Assembly (NCBI RefSeq): GCF_027244095.1
Contig: NC_069659.1
Location: forward strand, 44,318,001 to 44,382,000
Length of the DNA: 64,000 nt
Source of the DNA: Hemicordylus capensis
Taxonomy: Eukaryota; Chordata; Lepidosauria; Squamata; Cordylidae
Direction of reading: 5' to 3'
The translations under genes were made by a program, and so were the position numbers. The notes beneath the pieces were generated by a model. That model saw only the letters and a program-made list of their open reading frames with translations. It made no database searches and was not told the origin of the DNA. Numbering within the stretch: the first letter of the stretch is position 1; every line of letters begins with the position of its first letter. Below, one piece after another: positions 34,372 to 44,105 of the stretch.

Positions 34372-35428
34372 CACTGCCTGAAATAGTCTTCCTCACGCCA
34401 TGCCACCCATTTGATTGTGGAACTTCAGTATTTCAAAATATGATGAAGTCTGGTTATGGTTTTCACAGCTCACCATGTGGTATTGTTTCCCCGTAAAAAT
34501 AGCTGTGTGAACTTCCTTCCAGATTTTTAATGATTAGTGTAATTTATTGAGGCATTTTATTCTGAATGATTAATGCTTTGCATTCTAACTGTAGGTATGT
34601 AGCTGAATGAGTGTGTTGACACACATCTTTTATAAATGCAAAATAAACCTTGGTCCTATTTATTTCAGAAAATTTACTAAGAGGAAAAGTTGCAAAGGCT
34701 GTGCATCATGGTGGTAGATTTATTATCCATCCCTTTGCAAATGAAAGTTGTTGCTTGAGGCTTACAAGCTTAACCTTTGAAAGGGAATTTTTCATTCCTT
34801 GCTTAGATGTTGGCCAGAATCGAAAGGCATTCTAAGCTGTGTTTCAGGATTTATTGGGCACTATTTTATTTTCAACTGGCAGTAATCAATATGTTAATGA
34901 AGGGTTTCTGAAATCTTACATTTTGAAGTTGGTCCCAACTTCAAAAAGTCCCAACAGGAAGCGTCCCTTCAAGGAGATTCTTGTGTGGAGGAGAAGGGAA
35001 TGGGACCCTTGTTACAGATTTGTACCAAGCCCAGATAAATGCATGGGCACTGACTAGCAACAGTTAAGTGGAAAGCATAAGCCCTTTTCACACATTATGT
35101 CCAAAATATGCCCAATGAGTGTATGGTTACACAGGTACAGTTATTCACTCCTTACATTAAAGACAAGTACAGCAGTACACTTTCTATCTGTACCGTGCAT
35201 TTGAGGGGCCTCTACGCAAATTCACCTCTAAAATGTTGTCTTTCACACAAAAACAAGTGCACAGACATATCTGGTGAGTTTTCTCTCCTCCCTAATCTAT
35301 AAGAAAAATAAAAATGTAAATCATAAGTTAGCTGACTTTTTAAAACATGCAGTATTGCATCTCATGATCACACATGAACAATTAAATGCCATGTTCTGAA
35401 TTCCTTTTTTTTATATTTCCACCTACAG
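34372..35428. other. Last part of putative intron, nothing firm
   Basis: No exon is clearly supported before the acceptor at 35428. An acceptor-like ATTTATTTCAG occurs near 34670 but no matching donor or conserved frame is seen. Confidence 0.4.
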
Positions 35429-35568
35429 CACCTAAAGGCAACGCTGTTCAGACAGATTCTGAATTTAAGAACGGAAGGAATAACATCATCACAGCCTGGC
35501 TCAATATGCCAACCGTTTTATGGAAAACCATCTTTGAACATTAGGGTTTTTCCATTTATTATTTCAAA

Positions 35569-35892
35569 ATGTCGGAACTCAGCCCTACATCTGGATTAAC
35601 ATCAAATATGGAAAATGGAACTTTTCTGGAGCTGTATCCCACATCTCTTTCAACATCCATGGATTCATCGTCTGGACGCATGTCTAATGTCTATGTCTAT
35701 GTTTCAATATTTCTCAGCCTCTTGGCATTTCTCCTTTTGCTGCTAATCATTGCACTTCAGAGGCTGAAGAACATCATTTCCTCCAGTTCTTCCTACCCAG
35801 AATACACCAGTGATGCTGGAAGTTCCTTCACTAACTTAGAAGTCTGTAGTATTTCTTCCCAGCGGTCTGCTTTTTCAAACCTTTCCTCGTGA
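35569..35892 (+). CDS. SERTM1: SERTM1, serine-rich single-pass membrane protein 1
   Basis: The frame encodes 107 residues, the length I recall for mammalian SERTM1, and it closely resembles my memory of the human protein across the membrane segment and the C-terminal tail. Residues about 42-63 form one hydrophobic helix (SIFLSLLAFLLLLLIIAL), followed by a short basic stretch (QRLKN) that suggests the tail is cytoplasmic. The N-terminal 40 residues carry one N-glycosylation sequon (N16-G-T). The tail holds five serines in a row (71-75) and a Ser-rich C-terminus. The start is well fixed: an in-frame TAG lies 27 nt upstream (35542) and the ATG has A at -3. No intron interrupts the frame. The molecular role of the family is poorly known; membrane location follows from the helix. 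It is the only intact host coding sequence here. It could be a processed copy, but the splice acceptor upstream and the UTR structure argue for the true gene. Confidence 0.96.
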   Translation: MSELSPTSGLTSNMENGTFLELYPTSLSTSMDSSSGRMSNVYVYVSIFLSLLAFLLLLLIIALQRLKNIISSSSSYPEYTSDAGSSFTNLEVCSISSQRSAFSNLSS

Positions 35893-36301
35893 AAAGAAAT
35901 GAAAGGGAATATTATGGGAATGAAACAACTTTGTCTAACTCTTGAGGGGAACTTATGCATGCAGTATTTACCTTGGCAGACTATTAGTCATAAATGAGGT
36001 GATTTCTAATATTTACTTTGATTTTTCTGTCTCTTTTTAGTCTCCATTTCCCTTTTTTAAAATTAAAGATGCTTTTCATCTTTGAGCACAAAAATTGACA
36101 TCTGATTGTAGCTTCCTGCCCATAATAGTGTAGCAGCCTTAGAGAGATTTCCAGCCTGTTCTAAAGATGGTGCAGGTATTAAAACCGATCCTTGGTCCAA
36201 ACTGATCATGCTTATCCCAGTTTGTCACCCAAGTTACAACAATGTTTACTGAATTCAACACCAACTGCTATTTGTAGAAATACTGTATCAGTTTAATACA
36301 G

Positions 36302-36307
36302 AATAAA
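36302..36307 (+). terminator. SERTM1 proximal poly(A) signal AATAAA
   Basis: A canonical AATAAA lies about 410 nt after the SERTM1 stop codon, in AT-rich 3' UTR sequence. It could support a short 3' UTR isoform. This is sequence inspection only. Confidence 0.5.
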
Positions 36308-36496
36308 CTTGACTTATTAAAAGTTATTGGCCTGGGCATTGATGTTTTTAGAGTGATGTAGTTTCAGGAGTTAAAGTAATTTTAAGAAAAAAACATTAAT
36401 ATACATTTTAGTTGAGATTCATTTGTACATTTTCCTGTATATAGACACCAATCCATATTGTCTGACATGCTTGTTTTATTTTAAGCTAATGACTCC

Positions 36497-36502
36497 AATA
36501 AA
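36497..36502 (+). terminator. SERTM1 distal poly(A) signal AATAAA
   Basis: A second canonical AATAAA sits about 605 nt after the stop codon, with T-rich and GT-containing sequence shortly downstream. It is the last clear signal before recognisable repeats begin near 36.8 kb, so I take it as the likely main end of the transcript. Confidence 0.5.
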
Positions 36503-36520
36503 TATGTACATTCGTTCATT

Positions 36521-37084
36521 TCAGACTCACTGCATTTGATGGACTTGAAGATTTACATAATTTGGTGTTTGCTTCTGAGTTCCAAATATTTTTCTAGGAT
36601 ATTTGATACTTGATAATTATGGATGGATATTTTTTGCTTTAAAAAATCAGTGCTAAAATGTAGGCCTGTGAACAAAGGCAAATCATGTTAGATAGTTCTA
36701 TAAAAATATTCAAGAATACGAGCTTCATACTTGTATTTCAGCCGTGTGTGTGTGTGTATAGGAACAAAATAAGCTGAAAAGGTAAACCCATACACAAGAG
36801 GCTCAGTAATGAGGCAAGGTGAGGCGGACACCTCAGGTGGTGGATTACCTGCCTCTGGCAGGCTTCTGCATTTGGCCACCAGCTTCACCAACTAGCCTGA
36901 TAGTGGGCAAGCAACTGCGTCTACCTGGCAGTGGTAGGGCCCTGCACTACCAACTCAAGGGAGATAGGAATGGGGAGGGTGGGGAGACTGGGGCGGGAGA
37001 AGAATTCCATGCAGCAGGTGTCACATGCCACAGGGGTGGGGGTGGGGGGTGGCTTGCAATGCTGCTGCCCCAAGCGGGCCTGAG
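36521..37084. other. Downstream intergenic DNA
   Basis: A short (GT)n at about 36746-36758 and a G+C-rich patch at 36810-37090 that looks like an unclassified dispersed repeat (GAGGCAAGGTGAGGCGG). No exon. Confidence 0.4.
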
Positions 37085-37350
37085 CCGGACCTGATTCATG
37101 TTTTGAAAAAAATATTTTTATTTTATTTTATTTTATTTCTTTACCTCAGGGCGGTTTACACAGAGAAATAACAAACAAATAAGATGGATCCCTGTCCCCA
37201 AAGGGCTCACATTCTAAAAAGAAACATGAGATAGACACCAGCAACAGTCACTGGAAGTACTGAGCTGGATAGGGCCAGTTACTCTCCCCCTGCTAAATAA
37301 AGAGAATCACCACGTTAAAAGGTGCCTCTCTGCCAAGTTAGCAGGGATAA
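37085..37350 (-). mobile_element. LINE-like 3' tail, unassigned family
   Basis: Same unit and same orientation as 3315-3535: minus-strand reading gives the GGGGACAGGGATCCA block and GTAAACCGCCCTGAGG end before a T/A-rich tail. Confidence 0.7.
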
Positions 37351-37823
37351 CAACAAAATGACAACAAATTCAATATATGGCTTTCTAAAATATGTTGCAA
37401 TATGAAATATCGATCCCAATACATTCTGAAGCTGAGGTGCTATTCATCAGAGAAAACAAAAACAATGATAGGAGGAAGCATCTCCTCCACATTCAAGGCC
37501 AAACTAGATGTGATGTGAGAAATATGATTGGATCACCCAACATATTTATTTGGTTAAAATTAGCTGAGTTGTGGACCAGTTTAGATCAGAGGTGTGGTGC
37601 TGGAGGAAGGAGCAATTTACACCTTTCTTCCTGTGCCATTTCCCCAGCTGAAATAACTTGGTACTGTAAAACTACTATTTGCTACTGGGGATGGAGGGGT
37701 GGTGGTGGTGGTGGTGAGGGAGACCGGTACCAGTACTGTACCATTTTTTTTCTAAGTCCAGTTCTAAAAGATGGCTTGCTTCCACACGGACCTGCTTAGA
37801 TACAGGTATTGTCTTCAGAGTTT

Positions 37824-38019
37824 ATGGGGTCATAGCTCAGTTGTAGGGTATCTGCCTTGCATGCAGGAAGCCCCAGTTCCAGTCCCTAGCATCTCCAGGT
37901 ACAGCAGGGAGAGACTCCTGCCTGAAAATTTAGAAAGCCGCTACTAGTCCATGTAGACAATGCTGATTAGATGGACCAATGGTCTAACATGGTTTAAGGC
38001 AGCTTCCTATGTTCCTAGA
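37824..38019 (+). mobile_element. tRNA-headed SINE with CR1-like end
   Basis: tRNA-like head (GGGGTCATAGCTCAGTTG, box B GTTCCAGTCCC), a SINE body and the 3' end GCAGCTTCCTATGTTCCTA. Confidence 0.9.
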
Positions 38020-38289
38020 GATCCTTCTCTGATTGCTCCCACTTTTTGAAACGTGGGTGGCAATCAAGGAAAGGGCTATTTCATTGATGATGGTGGTGGT
38101 GGTGCCTCATATCTCGAATCCTCTCCCCAGAGAAGATCACCTGGCACAAGCTCATTCCAGCCCCAGGTGAATGTCTTTTTAAAAACTTGCCCAGGCTTTT
38201 TAATGCTTTCTTTAATATCTTAGTGCAATTTCTTTTTCTAGGCTGATCTCCGCTCCTTTAATTATGGTATTTTTCATATTATGGAATAG

Positions 38290-39353
38290 CAGAGGTGTAT
38301 CTAGTGAAAATAGCGCCTAGGGCAAGCACTGAAATTGTGCCCCCTGTCCAAACATCTGACACCCATCTTTCAGATTACTTTACCATAATATCAGCTGAAA
38401 AATACAAGTCAAGCTTGTTAATTTTTAAATATCATCTTTTAATATTTCAAAAACTATTTAGCAGTGGACGTAGCCAGACCAAAAAATGCTGGAAAACTGC
38501 AAATTTCAGTATGCTGGGGCTCATGAAATACCCAAATACTATGTGGAGGTGTACTTGGAAAACTAAACAGAAGTGCCTGTCTCATTCTCTACTATGCATT
38601 GTAGCATCACTGTTACGTAAGTTTTAAAAATAAATGGAGAATTTGACTTTTCCCAGATACTCTGAAAATAATTAAAGGATATGCAGAGTAAACTGCGTCA
38701 CTGCTTGGAATATATTCTAGTCTTTCAGAAAGACAGTTAAAATGAGAGAAAGGGAGCAAGAAACTCCCAGTGGGCCTTGATACTAAGGATTTCACACTGA
38801 TTCAAAGACAAACTCGCCATAAATAGCCATATTATTAAGACATCACATTTAACTCACTTATCACAAGAAGCAAAGTAAGTGCAAATGAATACAATCCTAG
38901 CTCATAAGCTTCAGCTCAGTATTCACAAGCCCTGATTCTCTGTACATAGTGCCAAACTGAATATGAGTACAGTGACTTATATTAATTTTTAATTTTTTTT
39001 TACCTGTAGCCCCTTTGGGGGGCTTCCTAAAGGCTGTGGGGGGGTCTGAAAAGGTCCCCCCCGCTGGCCTCTAGGGCTTCGCAGGGACCATTTGAGCATG
39101 TGCAGTGGCCATTTTTTAAAATATTTTTTTTAAAAAATGGCCGCCAAAAACAAATTGGCCATTGGGAATGCTCAAATGGCCTCTATGAGGCCTGGAATGG
39201 CCTAGGGCCTCACAGAGGCCATTTGAGCATGCACGGTGCCCATTTTGTTTTTTGTGGCCATTAAAAAAAAATTAAAAATTTTAAAAATGGCGCCCCCCCT
39301 TCAAGTGGTGCCTGGGGCATGTGCCCTGCCTGCCCTACCCTAGATATGCCCTT
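38290..39353. mobile_element. hAT-like non-autonomous element
   Basis: The left end CAGAGGTGTATCTAG and the complement of the right end, CTAGATATGCCCTTC, resemble each other and the CAGGGGCGTAAC family. The right half contains repeated CCATTTGAGCATG and GGCCATTTT blocks. No clear 8-bp duplication remains. Confidence 0.6.
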
Positions 39354-39419
39354 CCATATGATCAGGCTACCTCCACTGATTTTGAAGGCAAATTTTCCTT
39401 CTCCAATTGTTCATAATAT

Positions 39420-39650
39420 CCCTCAGTGAAGAGCACCTCAGCTAGATCTAGGAAATCCAGGATCAACAAACGGAAGTACTTTTTCACACAACGCTTAATC
39501 AACTTGGGGAGTTCTCTGCCATGAGATGTGGTGACAGCCAACAACCTGGATGGCTTTAAGTGGGGTTTGGATAACTTCATGGAGGAGAGGTCTATCAATG
39601 GCTACTAGTCGGAGGGCTATAGGCCACCTGCAGCCCCAAAGGCAGGATCT
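39420..39650 (+). mobile_element. CR1/L3-type LINE 3' region
   Basis: It closely matches 12900-13110 (GGAAGTACTTTTTCACACAA, CAACAACCTGGATGGC) but loses the final 3' tail at about 39650. Confidence 0.85.
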
Positions 39651-39804
39651 CCCCTCCCACTTCTGTGTTGACAAGCTCAAGTTATATTGGAAGCAAGTGG
39701 AGGAGGAGGGGGGAAGTGTGTGGTTTGGGATCTGTGGGGAGGAAAGGAGGGTAAAGCCGAAATTTCTCCCTCCCTGTTTCTCTCCCCGTGGCGATGAGGC
39801 ACAG

Positions 39805-39914
39805 CAGAGGTGTAGCTATAATTGAGTGGATGGGTTAAAAAAAAACCACAGGGGGCCCAGCTCCTGAAGGCCCTCCAGATCCACCCCTCCGCTGCTAGCC
39901 TAGTTATACCCATG
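39805..39914. mobile_element. hAT MITE, CAGGGGCGTAAC family
   Basis: 110 bp with ends CAGAGGTGTAGCTA and the complement of TAGTTATACCCATG. Flanks AGGCACAG (39797-39804) and AGGCGGAG (39915-39922) match at 6 of 8. Confidence 0.75.
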
Positions 39915-40244
39915 AGGCGGAGGGAGCAAGCACAGGCCGGGGCGGTGCAAAGAACTGTCGATACTGCTATACGGTGTGATGGATAAAATGTGAGACAAGG
40001 CTCCCTGCAATGGAAAAATACAGCTACTTTCCTACAGCACATCTACAACACTGTAGGGCAAAAACGGATCATTAAAATTTGAATCAAGGTATTGGAAATA
40101 TGAACGGCACCCTGCTGACAATGCAGCGACACCGATGTGGAAACACGGGCAATACAGAGGGGCAATTATCGGATACATTGTGAGTACATTGCAACATGTA
40201 ATCTGGGAAACGCCCAGCTGTTGCACATCCCAACAGTAAGATCA

Positions 40245-40410
40245 TTCAGGTGGCTGTAGATTATGTATGTACATGTGGTTGTGAGAATGACTATACATAC
40301 AGTCATTTTAGAAGCAAACCTGGGAACAGGCACCTGAAAGGCAGCAAACATAAAATAAGTGTACTGCTGAACCTATGTTTAGCACAACATGTGAATAATT
40401 TTACCAGTGT
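40245..40410. repeat. Unclassified dispersed repeat, second copy
   Basis: Matches 19145-19400 over several blocks (GAATGACTATACATACA; TCATTTTAGAAGC; AACATGTGAAT). Confidence 0.5.
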
Positions 40411-40569
40411 CCATTACACAGAGGTTGTACAAGCAGAATGCGAGAATAAGGCTTAGATCTGCAGGTAGAGCATAGTGTCTGGATAGGTTTACAGTTCGTA
40501 GAGGGAAGGGACCAGATGACAGTTGGTTGGTTTCAGTCAGGCCACTGGCTCTCTCACCTCTCTCTCTGC

Positions 40570-40731
40570 TGCTAAGCAGACTTACCCAGCTACAGTGATT
40601 CATGCTTTCATGATATCCAGATTAGACGGCTGCTCAATGTGTTTTACAGCAGATTGGAAACTACAAGTAGTTCAGAATGTGACTGCCAGGGTACTAACAG
40701 GGGTAGACTGCTCTGAACATATAAAATTATT
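40570..40731 (+). mobile_element. L2 LINE, left part, split by an R4-type LINE
   Basis: The plus strand encodes a decayed L2 polymerase segment (VIHAFMISRLDGC, then KLQVVQNVTARVLTG). It stops at the insertion and resumes after 45800 with TTTCACTGGCTTCCAG, the next part of the L2 frame. Confidence 0.75.
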
Positions 40732-42441
40732 ATTATTTATTTACACAGTCAGACAGGTGTTATTAACTGGTTTGTTTTATCCAGACATTGAGTCCTTCCC
40801 AAGGACTTGGGATGGCTGAATTTTATTGTCAATGTTGTTGCTGTTGTTATAGATATCGTCGCAGAATATAGGCTGTTCCCAGTAAAGTTGCTTTTTGTAA
40901 TTGGCTGATGGTGATTTCTGTGGCCCCTATGGTGTTGAGGTGCTCTTCAAGGTCTTTTGGAACTGCACCCAGGGGGCCAATTACCACTGGGATTATCTGG
41001 GTCTTTTTCTGCCACAGCCTTTCAATTTCAATTTGTAGATCTTTGTATTTGGTGATTTTTTCTTTTTCTTTTTCTTCTATTCTGCTATCCCCTGGTATTG
41101 CTATGTTGATTATTTTAACTTGTTTTTCTTTCTTCTCAACTACAGTTATATCAGGTGTATTATGTGGCAGATGTTTCTCTGTTTGTAGTCAGAAGTCCCA
41201 TAATATTTTTACATCTTCATTTTCTACAACTTTTTCAATTTTATGGTCCCACCCATTTTTGGCTACAGGTAGCTTGTATTTTTTGCAGATGTTCCAGTGT
41301 ATCATCCCTGCTACCTTGTCATGCCTTTGTTTGTAGTCAGTCTGTGCGATCTTTTTGCAACAGCTGATTAGGTGGTCCACGGTTTCATCTGCTTCTTTAC
41401 AAAGGTGGCACTTGCTGTTTGTTGTTGATTTTTCGACTTTTGCTCTTATTGCATTTGTTCTTAGTGCCTGTTCTTGTGCAGCCAGTATTAAACCCTCTGT
41501 TTCTTTCTTCAAGTTGCCATTCTTAAGCCATTGCCAGGTCTTGGTGATGTCTGATTTTCCACTTATATTGTGCAAATATTGACCATGCAGTGGCTTCTTT
41601 TTCCATTTTTCTGCTCGGTTCTTGACTTGTTCTTTCTTGTAGGCCTGTTTTGTTTCATTGGTGTTGAATAGTTTCTCGTTATTGACCATTTTAAGTGCAT
41701 CTTCTTCACTGTCCTTGGTATATTCTGCAAGGCCTCTTTTCTCCTCCTCTACTGTTTGATGGACTTGCAGCATTCCTCTTCCACCTGAGCTGCGAGGGAG
41801 GTCTAGCCTATCTACATCACTGTGTGGGTGCAGAGCATGATTGATGGTCATTATTTTCCTGGTCTTACGATCTAGCGTCTCTAGTTCTGCCTGGGTCCAG
41901 TCTATTATTCCTGCAGTGTATCTGATAACAGGTATAGCCCAGGTATTTATGGCTTGTATGGTGTTCCCGCCATTGAGTTTGGACTTGAGGATTTTTCTAA
42001 CTCTCCTGATCTATTCACTTCCAATTTTTCATTTAACTTCAGTGTGTGCAATGTTATGAGCCTGGAGAATGCCCATGTATTTGTAATGTTCTTTCTCTTC
42101 CAAGTTCTTGATGTTGCTTCCATTGGGCAGTTCTATTCCTTCTGTTTTTCTTGTTTTTCCTCTGTTCATTATTAATGCAGCACACTTGTCTAGTCCAAAC
42201 TCCATTGCTATATCGCAGGCCTGCACAACATACGGCCCAGGGGCCGCATGCAGTCCGCGAGGCCTTTTTTCTTGGCCCCCAGGGCTACACTTCCCCTTCC
42301 TCCCCCTGCTGCAAACCTCCTTTAACCCCCCCCCCCCACATTTCAGCTGCTGCGCGGCTGAGGAAATAGCTGCGGGTGTGTCCTTCTACCCCTTCCCCTC
42401 CCTCCCCTCCCCTCTTCTCCCTGGCGGTGGCAGCGGTAAAT

Positions 42442-42604
42442 AGCAGAGCAACGCTGGAGCCTGGTGTTTCGCCCCGCGTCACTTCCCAACTGCATCTGCG
42501 AGCAAGGCGCACATGCCTGCAGTTAAGAGACTTAACTGCGCAGGCGAGCCTTGCATTTGGGAAGCGATGCGGGGCCAAACACCAGGCTCCAACGTCGCTC
42601 TGCT
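42442..42604. repeat. 163-bp internal palindrome
   Basis: AGCAGAGCAACGCTGGAGCC and the complement of GGCTCCAACGTCGCTCTGCT begin arms that pair, with some mismatches and gaps, almost to the centre near 42525. It lies wholly inside the hAT element. Confidence 0.85.
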
Positions 42605-42895
42605 ATCTGCTGCTGCGTGCCGCCGCTGAGGGGTGGGGGAGAAGGACACACATGCATCCCGTAGCCTTCCCCTCAGTGGCTTGAATTGGCGGCGAGAAAA
42701 ATGGTTGCGGTAATGAGGTGGGAGGAGGACGCGGGAGGCGGTGGCCGGTGGCCATATCCTACAAGGGAGCCTGGAGGTGTCAGGTCCTGGCAGAGGGGGC
42801 GAGCGCAAATGGTAGGCAGGGAGGGAGCCCAGCGGGGAAGAGAAAGCGTTTCCAGGATGGGAGGAGGATGAGGACCTCCGGAATGACGGTGAACA

Positions 42896-42896
<1 letters not shown>

Positions 42897-42949
<53 letters not shown>
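42897..42949. repeat. (TC)n microsatellite
   Basis: About 25 TC units in the hAT element; they create several long arginine/glutamate or serine/leucine chance frames. Confidence 0.95.
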
Positions 42950-42950
<1 letters not shown>

Positions 42951-43904
42951 AGACTGCTCCATTCTCTCTCTCCCTCTCCAATACTGCCCCATTTTGGGAG
43001 AGGTGGAAAGGAAGAACAATGCATTTTATTATGTATTTTGTACAGATTGCATTGTATGTATTTTATTAGAATTTTTAATTCAATTTTTTATTTTAATTTT
43101 AATTAATTCTTGCCCAGCCAGAACTTCAAAAGTTAAATTTTAATTAAATTCATTTTAATTAATTTCAGTTTAACTTGATTTAATTAACTGATTGATATTG
43201 GTGTTAATTTAATAATCAGTACCCTAAAAATTGGGCCCCCATGAGCCATGTCACGGTCAGTTTCGGCCCACCAGGTCATTTGAGTTGTGCAGGCCTGCTA
43301 TATCGCTACTGAATATACTGACAGTGTTTAGCAGTGATTCAATTTCTGACTGGGACTTTGCATACAACTTCAGATTGTCCATGTACAGCAGATGGTTGAT
43401 TTGACTTGATGTTTTAGTTGTTTGGTATCCGAGGCCTGTTTTGTTTAGTATTTGTGAAAGTGGGGTCATGGAGATTACAAACAACAGAGGGGATAGTGAG
43501 TCCCCTTGGAAAATGCCTCTTCTAATGCTAACCTGTCCAAGTGTTTCGCCATTGATTGTTAACTGTGTACTCCACATGTTCATTGCTTTTTAAAGAAATA
43601 TCTGAATGTTTTTGCTGACACCAGCTGTTTCTAAACATTTTAGTATCCATGTGTGAGGCAATGAATCAAAGGCTTTCTTGTAGTCAATCCATGCAACACT
43701 TAGATTTGTTTTTCTTCTCTTGCAATTTTCTAAAATCATTTTGTCAATCAGCAGCTGGTCTTTTGTGCCTCTGGTGTTCAGGCAATTTCCTTTCTGTTCA
43801 ACTGGAAGTTGTTTGTTAGTTAGTAAGTGTTGCATCACTTCATCTGCTATTATTCCAGTTAATAATTTGAACATGGTTGGCAGACAGGTTATCGGTCTAT
43901 AATT

Positions 43905-44105
43905 TATTTATTTATTTATTTATTTATTTTTGCATTTATATACCGCCTTTCGTTAAAAAGATAACCCCAAGGCAGTTTACAAAAGTTAAAAACATACAAT
44001 AAAAAGACAATAAAAACATCATGTTAAAAATATAAAAACATATAAAAACAGGCATAAAAACAATACAACAAATACAACAAATAAATAAATAATCAGTACC
44101 CTAAT
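43905..44105 (-). mobile_element. L2 LINE 3' tail nested in the R4 LINE
   Basis: On the minus strand: TAAACTGCCTTGGGGTTATC, GGCGGTATATAAATGC, then AAAT units. It splits the R4 frame between KGALPCN and YRPITCLPT. Only a short overlap (about TAATT) remains as target duplication. Confidence 0.8.

Larger units (their letters stand above)
35429..36520 (+). other. SERTM1: SERTM1 coding and terminal exon
   Basis: A pyrimidine-rich tract followed by ACCTACAG at 35421-35428 is a good splice acceptor, so the exon probably begins at 35429. It holds about 140 nt of 5' UTR, the whole reading frame, and an AT-rich 3' UTR. The 3' boundary is an estimate placed just after the second poly(A) signal. Confidence 0.75.
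42216..43297. mobile_element. 1082-bp hAT non-autonomous element inside the R4 LINE
   Basis: Perfect 14-bp terminal inverted repeats (CAGGCCTGCACAAC and GTTGTGCAGGCCTG) and a perfect 8-bp target duplication CTATATCG at 42208-42215 and 43298-43305. The LINE frame (SSDIA before, DIAMEFGLDKC after) resumes across the site. The body is G+C- and CpG-rich, holds a 163-bp palindrome at 42442-42604 and a (TC)n run at 42897-42949, and has no transposase frame. Confidence 0.96.

Noticed and set aside
42285-43024. CpG-rich block with several long open frames on both strands
   Set aside because: It lies wholly inside a hAT element with perfect ends and target duplication. The frames run through a palindrome and a TC microsatellite and show no protein family.
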